A stretch of 64,000 bases of DNA from Candidatus Hemicellulosilyticus sp. P3 (GCA_001543385.1 LPNH01000003.1:148731-212730); one strand, 5' to 3'; numbered from the stretch's first letter, positions 38,336-47,742 are shown. Made by a program: numbers and translations. The notes: generated from the letters alone by a model not told the origin.

Positions 38336-38343
38336 CAAATGTA
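38336..38343 (-). promoter_or_regulatory. Promoter -7 element for priA
   Basis: TACATTTG on the minus strand, 41 bases upstream of the priA ATG, matches TAnnTTTG. It is back-to-back with the plus-strand element at 38383. Confidence 0.55.
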
Positions 38344-38382
38344 CGAAAAAATCATTCTATCCCGGTATCGCTATTTTTTCTG

Positions 38383-38390
38383 TATTTTTG
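38383..38390 (+). promoter_or_regulatory. Promoter -7 element for the glycosyltransferase-lepB pair
   Basis: TATTTTTG matches TAnnTTTG, 11 bases before the ATG at 38402, so the leader would be very short. Confidence 0.5.
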
Positions 38391-38401
38391 TATTTCCGAC
38401 A

Positions 38402-39553
38402 ATGAAGGCGAAGCATCATATAGTCATGGTTGTGTCCAACGATTTGGTGACAGACCGGCGTGTGGCCCGTTCCTGTGCGTCGCTGCATGAAGCAGGCTAT
38501 CGTGTGACCCTCGTCGGCCGTCGGTTCGACAGCGCCGTTCCGCCATGCCGGCCGTACCGTGTCTTGTGTCTGCGCCTGTTATTCCGGCGTGGCGCATGTT
38601 ACTATGGAGAGCTCAACATCCGGTTGCTGTGGTGGATGCTGTGGCATCGGGCCGATCTCTATTACGCAAACGACACCGACACCTTGGCCGCTTGTTACTG
38701 TGCCGCCCGGTTGCGGCGCAAAGCGATTCTCTTCGATGCCCACGAGCTGTTCCCCGAAGTTCCCGAGCTTGTACATCGACCCCGTGTGCGGTGGGTGTGG
38801 CAGCGTCTGGAGGATTATGTCCTGCCTCGCATAGGCAGCCGGGTGCAGGGTGCGGTTGTGACGGTGTCGCAAAGCATTGCCGAGCATTACAGGCAGCGTT
38901 ACGGACTGGACGTCGGAGTGGTGCGCAATGTGCCGGAGCGGTGTGCCGCAGATTCCGGGACAATGCCCGCGGTCAACCTGCACGGGCGCCGGATGCTGCT
39001 CTATCAAGGGGCCGTCAACGTCGGGCGATGCGTAGACTGGTACATCGATGCCATGGAGCATCTCGACGATTGTCAGCTTGTGGTGGCAGGTGTCGGAGAT
39101 CTGTATGACAACCTTCTGCACTATGCTGCGTCGGTGCCGTGGCATGAACGCATCACCTTTCTGGGCCGCCTCGACCCGGCAAGCCTGCGAGCACTAACTC
39201 CCCGGGCGGCGTTAGGTTTGGTTTTGATGGAGAATCTTGGTCTGAATTACTACTATTCGTTGCCCAACCGCATCGGCGACTTCGTGGCGGCGGATGTGCC
39301 GGTTGTCGCCAGCGACTTTCCTGAACTGCGCCGTGTGGTCTCGGCATACGGTATCGGGATGCTGGTCGATGTCAGCCGTCCTCCCGACTCCCGTCAGCTT
39401 GCCGCGCAGTTGCGTGCAGCGCTTCGTTGGCGGGATTCTCTCGGGCCAGACGAATTGCGACGCCGGTTCGATGCGGCAAGTGCCGACCTGTCCTGGGAGA
39501 ACGATAAAAAAAATCTTCTGGAAAGCGTCGACACAATATTTCAGTCAAATTAG
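38402..39553 (+). CDS. GT-B fold glycosyltransferase
   Basis: 383 residues from ATG 38402; an upstream in-frame ATG at 38333 lies before the promoter. The N-terminal half (HHIVMVVSNDLVTDRRVARS) has the Rossmann start of GT4-like enzymes, with DLYYANDTDTLAACYCAARL in the acceptor domain. The C-terminal half has LLYQGAVNVGRCVDWYIDAM, TFLGRLDP and the NRIGDFVAADVPVVASDFPE donor-binding region. It probably transfers a sugar in surface-polysaccharide or glycolipid synthesis; the specific linkage cannot be told. lepB follows after 33 bases. Confidence 0.87.
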   Translation: MKAKHHIVMVVSNDLVTDRRVARSCASLHEAGYRVTLVGRRFDSAVPPCRPYRVLCLRLLFRRGACYYGELNIRLLWWMLWHRADLYYANDTDTLAACYCAARLRRKAILFDAHELFPEVPELVHRPRVRWVWQRLEDYVLPRIGSRVQGAVVTVSQSIAEHYRQRYGLDVGVVRNVPERCAADSGTMPAVNLHGRRMLLYQGAVNVGRCVDWYIDAMEHLDDCQLVVAGVGDLYDNLLHYAASVPWHERITFLGRLDPASLRALTPRAALGLVLMENLGLNYYYSLPNRIGDFVAADVPVVASDFPELRRVVSAYGIGMLVDVSRPPDSRQLAAQLRAALRWRDSLGPDELRRRFDAASADLSWENDKKNLLESVDTIFQSN

Positions 39554-39586
39554 TGTTTCTTTTTATATTATTTTTCTGAACAAGCT

Positions 39587-41149
39587 ATGTTGTTTGAAAT
39601 TTATCGCATCCTCTATTTTCTCGGAGTTACAGCCGGATTGTGGCTGTTGTTCCGCAAAGCCGGTGTCGCTCCATGGAAGTCGCTCATCCCGGTCTACCGT
39701 GTCGTTGTCTGGATCCGCCTTTGCGGGAAAGGGTGGCGCTGGTATCTTTATTTTTTGATTCCGGCTGTCAATGTCTTCGCATTCCTGTTGCTCGTCGTCG
39801 AGACGGCCAAGATGTTCCAGCGCTATAGTTTTTGGGAACAGGCATTTGCTGTTGTCTTCCCTTGGATATACCTTCCTTTGGCAGGCGGCAATCCGCGTTG
39901 GGCCTACATCGTCCCTGCGGAGCGTCCGCCGCATCGGGTGGGCGAATTGAGGGACTGGCTCGATTCTATTGTCTTCGCGTTGGTGGCCGCCGTCATCATC
40001 CGCGGCCATATCTTCGAACTCTACAACATCCCTTCCAGCTCAATGGAGAAATCATTGCTGGTGGGTGACAATCTGCTCGTGTCGAAGGCAGCCTACGGTC
40101 CTCGGGCAGCCGTGACGCCACTCTCTATGCCGTTGGTCCACAATGTACTGCCGTTCACCGGCGGACAGGTCGAGTCCTACCTCAAATGGTTGCAGTTGCC
40201 TTATCACCGTTATGCGGGATGGAGCCATGTGCGGCGTTTTGACGCCGTGGTGTTCAACTACCCCGACGGCGATACGGTCTGCACCGCCTGGCAAAGCAAC
40301 CGCAGCTACCACGACCTGGTGCGTGAAGAGGGTCGCGAGGCCGTGCTGAACTCCACGATGATGAATGTGGGCGGTACGCCTGTCCCGAATAAAATCAGAG
40401 TGCGTCCTGTCGACAAACGGGAGAATTTCATCAAACGCTGCATCGGCTTGCCGGGCGAGTGTCTGGAAATCCGCGACCAGCAAGTCTACATCAATGGGCA
40501 GCCTGTCGAAAATCCCGCACATCTGCAGTTTCAATATGCCGTGCTGTTCCGGTCCGACCTTCCATGCAACCCTCGTCACATCCTTTCGCAAGCGGGGGTT
40601 AGCGAGGAGGACTATGCCAACGCCGTCATGCAGCAGCGTTACGAGGGCATACCGCACTACATCGTTCCACTGAGCCGTACGCGGGCGCAGGAACTTTCAC
40701 GGCGTTACGAAGTGGACACCGTACAGCCGCTCGTCTTCCCTGCCGAGACTGGCAGCACCACGCTCTTCCCTCATGACGGGAACTATGGCTGGAGCGTCGA
40801 CAACTTCGGCCCCGTCCATATTCCGGCCAAGAACGAGGTGCTGGAGCTCTCATTACAAAACCTGCCGCTCTACCGTCGGCTCATCGAAGTCTTCGAAGGC
40901 AACAGCCTTGAGGTGCGTGAAGGGCAAATTTTCATCAACGGCGAGGCCGCCCGCACCTACAAAGTCAAGATGAATTACTACTGGATGATGGGTGACAACC
41001 GCCATAACAGCGCCGACAGCCGCTATTGGGGCTTTGTCCCTGAAGATCATATCGTGGGACGTGCGGCATTCGTCCTCTGGTCGCGTGACAAAGACAGCGG
41101 AAAGATGCGCTGGCATCGGTTTTTCAAATCTGCATCCGCGATAGATTAG
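39587..41149 (+). CDS. lepB: Signal peptidase I, long Bacteroidota form
   Basis: Cleaves signal peptides on the outer face of the inner membrane. 520 residues, longer than typical LepB. N-terminal membrane helices (about 5-20, 53-72, 85-100) precede the catalytic part. The nucleophile is Ser152 in NIPSSSMEKSLLVGDN and the general base is Lys283 in NFIKRCIGLPGE. About 100 residues separate them, and a further long insertion precedes the C-terminal MMGDNRHNSADSRYWG box. The insertions are typical of Bacteroidota LepB. Confidence 0.94.
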   Translation: MLFEIYRILYFLGVTAGLWLLFRKAGVAPWKSLIPVYRVVVWIRLCGKGWRWYLYFLIPAVNVFAFLLLVVETAKMFQRYSFWEQAFAVVFPWIYLPLAGGNPRWAYIVPAERPPHRVGELRDWLDSIVFALVAAVIIRGHIFELYNIPSSSMEKSLLVGDNLLVSKAAYGPRAAVTPLSMPLVHNVLPFTGGQVESYLKWLQLPYHRYAGWSHVRRFDAVVFNYPDGDTVCTAWQSNRSYHDLVREEGREAVLNSTMMNVGGTPVPNKIRVRPVDKRENFIKRCIGLPGECLEIRDQQVYINGQPVENPAHLQFQYAVLFRSDLPCNPRHILSQAGVSEEDYANAVMQQRYEGIPHYIVPLSRTRAQELSRRYEVDTVQPLVFPAETGSTTLFPHDGNYGWSVDNFGPVHIPAKNEVLELSLQNLPLYRRLIEVFEGNSLEVREGQIFINGEAARTYKVKMNYYWMMGDNRHNSADSRYWGFVPEDHIVGRAAFVLWSRDKDSGKMRWHRFFKSASAID

Positions 41150-41160
41150 TAATTTTTTAG

Positions 41161-41168
41161 TACCTTTG
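41161..41168 (+). promoter_or_regulatory. Promoter -7 element for the cyclophilin gene
   Basis: TACCTTTG matches TAnnTTTG, 55 bases before the ATG at 41224. Confidence 0.6.
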
Positions 41169-41223
41169 CAAGTTCTTTACGGCATTCTGTACTAAATTAA
41201 ACAAAAAACGACATTCTAATTTT

Positions 41224-41679
41224 ATGTTTGCTTTAATCAAAACTCCTAAGGGAACCATGAAGGCGCAACTCTATGACCAGGAGGTTCCCGGTACTGTCAC
41301 CAACTTTGTCAAACTTGTTCGGGAGGGTTTCTACGACGGCTTGCGTTTCCATCGTGTCATCCCTGGATTTGTCATTCAAGGTGGCTGCCCGTTCAGTCGT
41401 AACGTCGGCGATCCCCGGGTCGGCACAGGTGGCCCCGGCTACACCATCAAATGTGAAACTTCCGCTCCCAAACAGCACCACGACCGCGGCGTCCTGTCCA
41501 TGGCACATGCCGGCAAGGACACTGGAGGAAGCCAGTTCTTCATCTGCCACAACCGGGCCAACACACAGCACCTTGACGGAGTCCACACCTGCTTTGGCAA
41601 AGTGATCGAGGGGTTGGAAACAGTCGATCTCATCCAACCGAACGACCTGATCGAAAGCATCACCATTGTTGACGAATAA
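41224..41679 (+). CDS. Cyclophilin-type peptidyl-prolyl isomerase
   Basis: Catalyses cis-trans isomerisation of Xaa-Pro bonds. 151 residues forming a single cyclophilin domain with [15 protein letters not shown] (catalytic Arg), [16 protein letters not shown] and [15 protein letters not shown]. No signal peptide is seen, so it is cytoplasmic. It has its own promoter and a 111-base gap before the response-regulator gene. Confidence 0.95.
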   Translation: MFALIKTPKGTMKAQLYDQEVPGTVTNFVKLVREGFYDGLRFHRVIPGFVIQGGCPFSRNVGDPRVGTGGPGYTIKCETSAPKQHHDRGVLSMAHAGKDTGGSQFFICHNRANTQHLDGVHTCFGKVIEGLETVDLIQPNDLIESITIVDE

Positions 41680-41790
41680 GGCACTCAAATATTTTCATCA
41701 AATATTTTTTAATGTCTGTGTGCCGCTCTTTGCACCACTGCGAACAGACATCTTGAATAATCTGACAAACTAAAAAAAACTTTAATAATA

Positions 41791-42486
41791 ATGAATCTGG
41801 GTATCAAACTTCTTGTTGCAGAGGACGATCCAAACTTAGGTATGATTCTTAAAGCATATCTCACTCAGAAAGGTTTTTCCGTATATTGGGCTCAAGATGG
41901 AGTCCAGGCGCTGGACACCTACCAGAAGGAAGACCTCGATGTCTGTGTGCTTGACGTCATGATGCCGCTGAAAGACGGTTTTGCCGTGGCGCAGGAGATA
42001 CGTCGTACCGACCGCCGTATGCCCATAATCTTCCTCACGGCGAAAAATCTTGAGGCGGATAAGCTTCAAGGCTTTGAGGTGGGGGCCGATGACTATATCA
42101 CAAAGCCTTTCAGCATGGATGAATTGCTGGCGCGTATCAATGCCACAATCCGTCGTGCCTTTGACGGTGGCCGTCCTGAGCACAACATTTTCCATTTCGG
42201 TCGTTTTGAATTTGATTCGTTGCGGCAGACACTTGCCATTGACGGCGAGGTGCGTAAACTCACCACGAAAGAGACGGAGTTGCTTCGTCTGTTCGCCTTG
42301 AACTTCAACCAGCTCATTGAACGCAACGTCACATTGCAGAAGATATGGCGCGACGACAGCATCTTCTCGGCACGTAGCATGGATGTCTACATCACCAAGC
42401 TACGCAAGTATCTTAAGGCCGACCCGTCCATCAAGATAGTCAACGTGCACGGGATTGGCTTCAAGCTCACTCAAGAGGTGGAATGA
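41791..42486 (+). CDS. rprY: OmpR/PhoB-type response regulator, RprY-like
   Basis: 231 residues: receiver domain (1-120) with the acidic pair Glu11/Asp12 and phospho-acceptor Asp55 in VLDVMMPLKDGF, FLTAKN, then a winged-helix DNA-binding domain ending VNVHGIGFKLTQEVE. The sequence resembles RprY of Bacteroides fragilis and Porphyromonas gingivalis. The cognate RprX-type kinase is not adjacent, so the gene symbol is tentative. The stop overlaps the start of the next gene by four bases (ATGA), indicating coupled translation. Confidence 0.88.
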   Translation: MNLGIKLLVAEDDPNLGMILKAYLTQKGFSVYWAQDGVQALDTYQKEDLDVCVLDVMMPLKDGFAVAQEIRRTDRRMPIIFLTAKNLEADKLQGFEVGADDYITKPFSMDELLARINATIRRAFDGGRPEHNIFHFGRFEFDSLRQTLAIDGEVRKLTTKETELLRLFALNFNQLIERNVTLQKIWRDDSIFSARSMDVYITKLRKYLKADPSIKIVNVHGIGFKLTQEVE

Positions 42487-43244
42487 AGATTACTTTTCTG
42501 GGTACAGGCACGTCGCAAGGCGTGCCTGTTATCGCCTGTCCCTGCCCTGTCTGTCATTCGGCCGACAGCCGAGACCATCGGTTGCGGGCCTCTGTTTTGG
42601 TCTGCACGGATGAAGGTCTCAACATACTGATAGATGCGGGCCCCGATTTCCGTCAACAGATGTTGCGACACGACGTGGATCGGATTGATGCCATTTTGGT
42701 CACCCACGCCCATCGCGACCATGTGGCCGGCATCGATGACATACGTCCGTTCAATTATTTGCAGCATGCCCCCCTGCCGCTCTATGCCAATAGGGCTGCA
42801 ACGACATCCTTGATCAGCGACTATGGCTACATCTTCGCCCCACATCCCTACGCGGGACTGCCTGAGGTCCGTCTTCACGAAGTGGACGGACCGTTTTCCA
42901 TCGGCGGACAGCCTGTCGTTCCTATTGCCGGACTTCATAAAGACATGCCAGTGCTTGGCTACCGTTTAGGACCGTTGGTATATTTGACAGACTGTAATCA
43001 TATCGCCAGTGATGAGGTGGACAAGATGCGTGGATGCCGGCTGTTGGTGTTGGGATGCCTCCGTCGCGAGCCACATTTTTCCCATCTTTCATTGCCAGAG
43101 GCACTGGCACTTATCGCCGACGTGCGCCCCCGTCGTGCTCTTTTGACCCATATCAGCCACGAGATGGGTTTTCATAGCGAGGTGATTCTGCCTGAGGGTG
43201 TCTCGTTGGCCTACGACGGGTTGGAAGTGAAAATTGAAAGTTAA
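42483..43244 (+). CDS. Metallo-beta-lactamase-fold hydrolase, PhnP/Ycf-like
   Basis: 253 residues of the metallo-beta-lactamase fold. The metal-binding motif THAHRDH is at 74-80, with IDAGPDFRQQM before it and LLTHISHEMG near the end. The N-terminal ACPCPVCHS (18-26), with three Cys, resembles PhnP-type cyclic phosphodiesterases and related hydrolases with a structural zinc site. The in vivo substrate is not decidable. Translation is coupled to the response regulator by an ATGA overlap, and the next gene begins two bases after its stop. Confidence 0.88.
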   Translation: MKITFLGTGTSQGVPVIACPCPVCHSADSRDHRLRASVLVCTDEGLNILIDAGPDFRQQMLRHDVDRIDAILVTHAHRDHVAGIDDIRPFNYLQHAPLPLYANRAATTSLISDYGYIFAPHPYAGLPEVRLHEVDGPFSIGGQPVVPIAGLHKDMPVLGYRLGPLVYLTDCNHIASDEVDKMRGCRLLVLGCLRREPHFSHLSLPEALALIADVRPRRALLTHISHEMGFHSEVILPEGVSLAYDGLEVKIES

Positions 43245-43246
43245 CA

Positions 43247-44428
43247 TTGGAACAGACCGGCAGCCAAATAACGCTACATGTCGTCGCATTCAATGTCCCG
43301 TGGCCGGCAGACTATGGGGGTGTCATTGATATATACCATCGATTGTCCGCTTTGCACAGTGCCGGTGTGAACATCATCCTGCACTGCTTCACATACGGGC
43401 GTCCTGAAGCTCCAGCGCTTCAGGACTGTTGTGAGCGCGTCTATTACTATCGCCGCAACATGTCGCCCTTGCTCCATCTGCGGACCGTCCCCTTCATTGC
43501 CGCTTCGCGCGACTGCGAAAGCCTCTTCCGGCGCTTGCAACAGGACGGGTATCCCATACTTATCGAAGGACTCCACGGCTGTGAGCTGTTGCGAAGACTG
43601 CGCCGGCAGGAAAGGGCGGGGCAGGGGAGACGCTGTGTGGTGGTGCGGGCCCACAACGTCGAACAACAGTACTACAGAAGTCTTGCACACAGTGAACGGC
43701 GACTGCTTCGTAAAATCTACCTTACCGTCGAGTCGTACAAACTGCGGCGCTACGAACCGGTGCTTCTTCATGCCGATGCCGTTTTGGCGGTCACCGCTGA
43801 GGACGCATTATGGTTCCGTCGTATGGGATGCAGCAACGTGCAGACAGTCGCCCCGTTTCACCCGCAACCCGTGACCCTTCCCGACACCGTTCACCCCGAT
43901 ACAGGCGGCGACCCTTATGTGCTCTATCACGCCGACCTTTCAGTACCCGACAATGAATGGGCGGTGCAGTGGTTGCTGCACCACATCGCCCCGAAGCTTT
44001 CGTTCCGTCTTGTCATCGCCGGACGTTACCCCCGGTCCTCGTTGCGCCGTCAAATCGCCCGTCACGCCAATGTCATGTTGGTGGAATCCCCGTCAGAATC
44101 GGCCATGACCGCACTTCTGCGCCAGGCGCGATGCACCGTGCTCGTCACCCGGCAGCGCACCGGCTTCAAACTGAAGCTGATCAACACCCTTTATTGCGGA
44201 CAGCACTGCCTTGTCAATTCCGACATGGTCTACGGTACCGGTCTGGCCTCTTTCTGCCATGTTGCCGACAGCCCCGTGCAGATGCTCCGTTTGATTCAGC
44301 GGCTGATGCAGACACCTTTTTCCGATGCCGACCGCCATCTTCGCCGGCAGCGGTTGGCGCAACATCACGACAATGCCGAAAATGCACGGCAGGTGATAAA
44401 CCTGATTAACCGTGTTTACTGCCAATAG
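43247..44428 (+). CDS. GT-B type glycosyltransferase
   Basis: 393 residues beginning at TTG 43247, 2 bases after the hydrolase stop; no ATG is available before the first beta-strand (LHVVAFNVPWPADYGGVIDIYHR). The central VVRAHNVEQQYYRSL and C-terminal LSFRLVIAGRYP and LVTRQRTGFKLKLINTL fit the GT4-like GT-B family. The likely role is in envelope glycan synthesis. It is probably co-transcribed with the regulator and hydrolase genes upstream. Confidence 0.8.
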   Translation: MEQTGSQITLHVVAFNVPWPADYGGVIDIYHRLSALHSAGVNIILHCFTYGRPEAPALQDCCERVYYYRRNMSPLLHLRTVPFIAASRDCESLFRRLQQDGYPILIEGLHGCELLRRLRRQERAGQGRRCVVVRAHNVEQQYYRSLAHSERRLLRKIYLTVESYKLRRYEPVLLHADAVLAVTAEDALWFRRMGCSNVQTVAPFHPQPVTLPDTVHPDTGGDPYVLYHADLSVPDNEWAVQWLLHHIAPKLSFRLVIAGRYPRSSLRRQIARHANVMLVESPSESAMTALLRQARCTVLVTRQRTGFKLKLINTLYCGQHCLVNSDMVYGTGLASFCHVADSPVQMLRLIQRLMQTPFSDADRHLRRQRLAQHHDNAENARQVINLINRVYCQ

Positions 44429-44483
44429 GACAGGCTGCTCGACCTCTGCTGTTGCGTAAACACCGTTGTTTTGAGATTCCGGA

Positions 44484-44514
44484 TTTGTTTTTTTAATTCT
44501 TTTTCTTAAATTTG
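44484..44514 (+). promoter_or_regulatory. Full Bacteroidota promoter for the DUF4878 lipoprotein
   Basis: TTTG at 44484-44487, exactly 19 bases, then TAAATTTG at 44507-44514: the best match in the window to the -33/-7 consensus. It lies 29 bases before the ATG at 44544. Confidence 0.8.
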
Positions 44515-44543
44515 CAGTTGTAAAGTATTAAAAAAACAAGTCT

Positions 44544-44942
44544 ATGAAAAACATTTTTTCTATTCTCTTGACGGCCATTTTCGCCGTGTCTTTAGTTGGC
44601 TGTAGCGGCGGATCCGCAAAGGTCGGAAAGAATGCCACCCCGTCCGAGGTGACAACCTCCATGTGGAAACTGATTCAGAACGGCGACTATGCCAAGGCCG
44701 TCGCCATGACTGCCCAGGGACAGTCTCTTTCCGAGGAAGAACAGATGCAGCTCGCCCAATTCGCCGAGGCGCTCTACAGCTCGGTGGGTGGAGTGAAAGC
44801 CGTTGAAATCCTTGAAGAAAAGATTGCCGATGACGGTAAGAGCGCTACGGTTAAAATGAAACTGACTTATGGTGACGGGTCGAGTAAAAACAACGATCAA
44901 AAGCTTATCATGACTGAGAACGGCTGGTGTCCTCGTGACTGA
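44544..44942 (+). CDS. DUF4878-family lipoprotein
   Basis: 132 residues. A lipoprotein signal peptide ends at Cys20 (SLVGC), and the mature part matches the small DUF4878/NTF2-like domain: a helical A-x-A-MT segment followed by strands KSATVKMKLTYG and KLIMTENGWC. Function unknown; such proteins are periplasmic or outer-membrane-anchored. It is a single-gene unit with a strong promoter and a strong terminator. Confidence 0.85.
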   Translation: MKNIFSILLTAIFAVSLVGCSGGSAKVGKNATPSEVTTSMWKLIQNGDYAKAVAMTAQGQSLSEEEQMQLAQFAEALYSSVGGVKAVEILEEKIADDGKSATVKMKLTYGDGSSKNNDQKLIMTENGWCPRD

Positions 44943-44973
44943 CCTCGGTCTGACAAACTTCAGAAATCCTGTC

Positions 44974-45010
44974 GACGGCGCCGCGCATTCAGTGCGGCGC
45001 CGTCTGATTT
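44974..45010 (+). terminator. Terminator of the DUF4878 gene
   Basis: Perfect 11-base arms GACGGCGCCGC (44974-44984) and GCGGCGCCGTC (44994-45004) with a 9-base loop and a following T-rich stretch. Confidence 0.8.
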
Positions 45011-45032
45011 ATTATTTATAATATATTTTTCG

Positions 45033-45040
45033 TAACTTTG
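45033..45040 (+). promoter_or_regulatory. Promoter -7 element for the DUF4199 gene
   Basis: TAACTTTG matches TAnnTTTG, 19 bases before the ATG at 45060. Confidence 0.55.
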
Positions 45041-45059
45041 CCAAGAGTCATATTGCGCC

Positions 45060-45608
45060 ATGCGTTTTTTAAGAAGATATAGTTCAACAATATATGGTCA
45101 GTACCGGATCTTCGGTGTCCGGGCCGGGCTGATAACTGGCGCCGCCATGGCTGTCGCCATGATATTGGCTCGCTTGGCCGGGGAACAGACGCAGCCGTCT
45201 GCACCGGAGAACTACATCACCGATGCTGTCATGCTGGTCGGAATGCTTTTTTTTGCCTATCGGTACAGACAGACGCTGCCCGACAGTCGTGTCACAATCA
45301 AAGAGTTGATGCTGTTGGGATTGTGGATTGGATTTGTCGCATCGGCGCTTTACGGCCTGTTGCTGTGGGCCTATTGTGCCATAGACACCGGCGTGGTGAC
45401 CCGTTTTGCGGAGGCGCGTCTGTCGATCATGTCCGCTTCCGGCGACGCCGCCCGGGTGGCAAGAGACACTGCGTTGGTGCAAAGCTACACGGCGGCAGAC
45501 TGGGGTTTCATCGGCGGGTTCCGCAGCGCGGTGATGTCCATCCTGATGAATTTCGTTGCCGCGCTTGTCTTCCGCACCGAGAAGGCCCCTTTGAGAAATA
45601 AATGTTGA
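45060..45608 (+). CDS. DUF4199-family membrane protein
   Basis: 182 residues with four hydrophobic segments (about 22-40, 56-68, 82-105, 145-170), matching DUF4199, a Bacteroidota membrane family of unknown function. In other members of the phylum this gene commonly precedes a family-2 glycosyltransferase, as it does here (39 bases), so a role in lipid-linked sugar metabolism is possible but only inferred. Confidence 0.85.
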   Translation: MRFLRRYSSTIYGQYRIFGVRAGLITGAAMAVAMILARLAGEQTQPSAPENYITDAVMLVGMLFFAYRYRQTLPDSRVTIKELMLLGLWIGFVASALYGLLLWAYCAIDTGVVTRFAEARLSIMSASGDAARVARDTALVQSYTAADWGFIGGFRSAVMSILMNFVAALVFRTEKAPLRNKC

Positions 45609-45647
45609 GGTGCCGGAGTCTTAATCCTGAATAAACAAAAAGCAATT

Positions 45648-46586
45648 ATGGATATTTCAATCGTTATCCCGTTGTTCAACGAAGAGGAGTCGTTGCCGCA
45701 TCTTGCGGCGTGGATAGACCGAGTCATGGCGGCGCAAGGCTGTACTTATGAGGTCATCATGGTCGATGACGGCAGCCGTGACGGTTCATGGCAGGTTGTC
45801 GAACGGCTTCATGCGCAGAACGCCTGCTACAAAGGAGTCCGTTTTCGCCGCAATTATGGCAAGTCGGCCGCGCTCAACGTCGGTTTCTCCAAAGCCATGG
45901 GTGACGTGGTGGTGACAATGGACGCCGACCTGCAAGACAGCCCCGAAGAGATTCCGGAGATGCGCCGTCGTATTCTTGAGGATGGCTACGACATGGTGAG
46001 CGGATGGAAGAAAAAACGTTACGATTCAAAACTCGCCAAGAACATCCCGTCCAAATTCTTCAACTGGACCACCCGCCGCCTTAGCGGCATTCCGCTGCAT
46101 GACTTCAATTGCGGCTTGAAAGCCTACCGCCGCGAAGTGGTCAAAAGCATCGAGGTGTATGGCGAGATGCACCGCTATATTCCCGTCATCGTCAAGTGGG
46201 CCGGGTTTACGAATATCGGCGAAATGGAGGTACACCACCGTAAACGTCAATACGGTGTCACCAAATTCGGCATGAACCGTTTCATCAACGGATATCTTGA
46301 TTTGATGAGCATCATGTTCATCTCCAAATTCGGCAAACAGCCCATGCATTTTTTTGGGGCGGTGGGGTCCATGTCCTTTCTCTTCGGCTTCGTCGCCTTT
46401 GTCATCGTCTGCACCTTGCGTATCTGTGGTCGAATATCGCTGACACACAGTGTATGGTTCTACGTCTCCATGATGTTCATCTTGATGGGACTCATGCTTT
46501 TTTTGGCAGGTTTTTTGGGCGAGCTCATTTGTCGCAACTCCACCACCCGCAACCATTACCTTATCCGTGAAGAAATAATCGAATGA
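45648..46586 (+). CDS. Family 2 glycosyltransferase, GtrB/DPM1-like
   Basis: 312 residues. The cytoplasmic GT-A domain starts DISIVIPLFNEEESLP and has VDDGSRDGSW and MDADLQDSPEEIP (DxD-type metal site near residue 90). Two membrane helices at the C-terminus (about 240-262 and 272-298) give the GtrB/polyprenyl-phosphate glycosyltransferase layout. It likely makes an undecaprenyl-phosphate-linked sugar used to modify surface polymers or proteins. Probably an operon with the DUF4199 gene. Confidence 0.9.
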   Translation: MDISIVIPLFNEEESLPHLAAWIDRVMAAQGCTYEVIMVDDGSRDGSWQVVERLHAQNACYKGVRFRRNYGKSAALNVGFSKAMGDVVVTMDADLQDSPEEIPEMRRRILEDGYDMVSGWKKKRYDSKLAKNIPSKFFNWTTRRLSGIPLHDFNCGLKAYRREVVKSIEVYGEMHRYIPVIVKWAGFTNIGEMEVHHRKRQYGVTKFGMNRFINGYLDLMSIMFISKFGKQPMHFFGAVGSMSFLFGFVAFVIVCTLRICGRISLTHSVWFYVSMMFILMGLMLFLAGFLGELICRNSTTRNHYLIREEIIE

Positions 46587-46641
46587 CCGTCAGAGCCATC
46601 CAACATCCGACTTCTAACCCTAACGAATATAACTTCAGTAT

Positions 46642-47742
46642 ATGTCCCTTCAATGCGGAATAGTGGGTCTGCCCAACGTAGGTAAATCGACCCTTTTCAA
46701 CTGTCTGAGCAACGCCAAGGCACAGGCGGCCAATTTCCCCTTTTGCACCATAGAGCCCAATGTGGGCGTCATCACCGTGCCCGACGAACGGCTCTCCAAG
46801 CTGGTCGAGATCGAACGTCCGGCCAGCGTCGTGCCCGCCACGGTGGAGATTGTCGACATAGCGGGATTGGTCAAAGGTGCCTCCAAAGGCGACGGCTTGG
46901 GCAACAAATTCCTGGCCGACATCCGCACCACCGACGCCATCATCCACGTGCTGCGTTGTTTCGATGACGACAATGTGACCCATGTCGACGGCACCGTCGA
47001 TCCCATTCGCGACAAACAGACCATTGACCTCGAACTGCAGTTCAAAGACCTTGAGACCATCGAAAACCGTTACGACAAAGAGCTCAAGAAGGCCAAAGCC
47101 GGCGGCGACGCCAAAGCAAAAAAACTGGTCGAGGTGATGGAGCTCTACCGTGCCGCCCTTCTTGCCGGCCGCAGCGCCCGGACAGTGCAGCTCGACGAAA
47201 ACCAGCAAGAGGCCGCGCGGGACCTCATGCTCCTCACCACCAAACCGGTGCTCTACGTCTGCAACGTCGACCAAGACTCCGTCGTCTCCGGCAACGCCTA
47301 TGTTGACCGGGTGCGTGACGCCGTCAAGGACGAAGCCGCGGAAGTGCTTGTCATCGGCGCCGGCATCGAGGCTGAAATTGCAGAACTTGAGACCTACGAA
47401 GAAAAGCAGATGTTTCTTGAAGACCTCGGGCTGCACGAAAGCGGTGTCAACCGCCTGATCAAGGCAGCCTATCGGTTGCTTGATCTGCAAACATTTCTGA
47501 CCGCCGGCCCCAAAGAATGCCGGGCATGGACATTCCGCAAAGGAATGAAGGCGCCGCAAACCGCCGGTATAATCCACAGTGACTTTGAGCGCGGTTTCAT
47601 CCGCGCCGAGGTCATCAAATATGACGACTACGTGACGTTAGGAAGCGAAGCCAAATGCCGTGAGGCGGGAAAAATTTCAGTCGAAGGCAAGGATTACGTC
47701 GTCCAGGACGGCGACATAATGCACTTCCGGTTTAACGTCTGA
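46642..47742 (+). CDS. ychF: YchF/Ola1-type ATPase
   Basis: 366 residues. A TRAFAC-class P-loop protein that, unlike other Obg relatives, prefers ATP; it binds ribosomes and affects stress responses. GLPNVGKSTLFN lies at residues 8-19, then DIAGLVKGASKGDGLGN (Walker B/switch) and the C-terminal TGS-type domain (FLTAGPKECRAWTFRKG ... VVQDGDIMHFRFNV). The usual NKxD is replaced by a weaker match, as expected for this subfamily. It has no near promoter match and is 55 bases after the glycosyltransferase. Confidence 0.95.
   Translation: MSLQCGIVGLPNVGKSTLFNCLSNAKAQAANFPFCTIEPNVGVITVPDERLSKLVEIERPASVVPATVEIVDIAGLVKGASKGDGLGNKFLADIRTTDAIIHVLRCFDDDNVTHVDGTVDPIRDKQTIDLELQFKDLETIENRYDKELKKAKAGGDAKAKKLVEVMELYRAALLAGRSARTVQLDENQQEAARDLMLLTTKPVLYVCNVDQDSVVSGNAYVDRVRDAVKDEAAEVLVIGAGIEAEIAELETYEEKQMFLEDLGLHESGVNRLIKAAYRLLDLQTFLTAGPKECRAWTFRKGMKAPQTAGIIHSDFERGFIRAEVIKYDDYVTLGSEAKCREAGKISVEGKDYVVQDGDIMHFRFNV

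Noticed and set aside
46561..47577. 338-codon minus-strand frame over ychF
   Set aside because: Shadow of the well-supported ychF gene.
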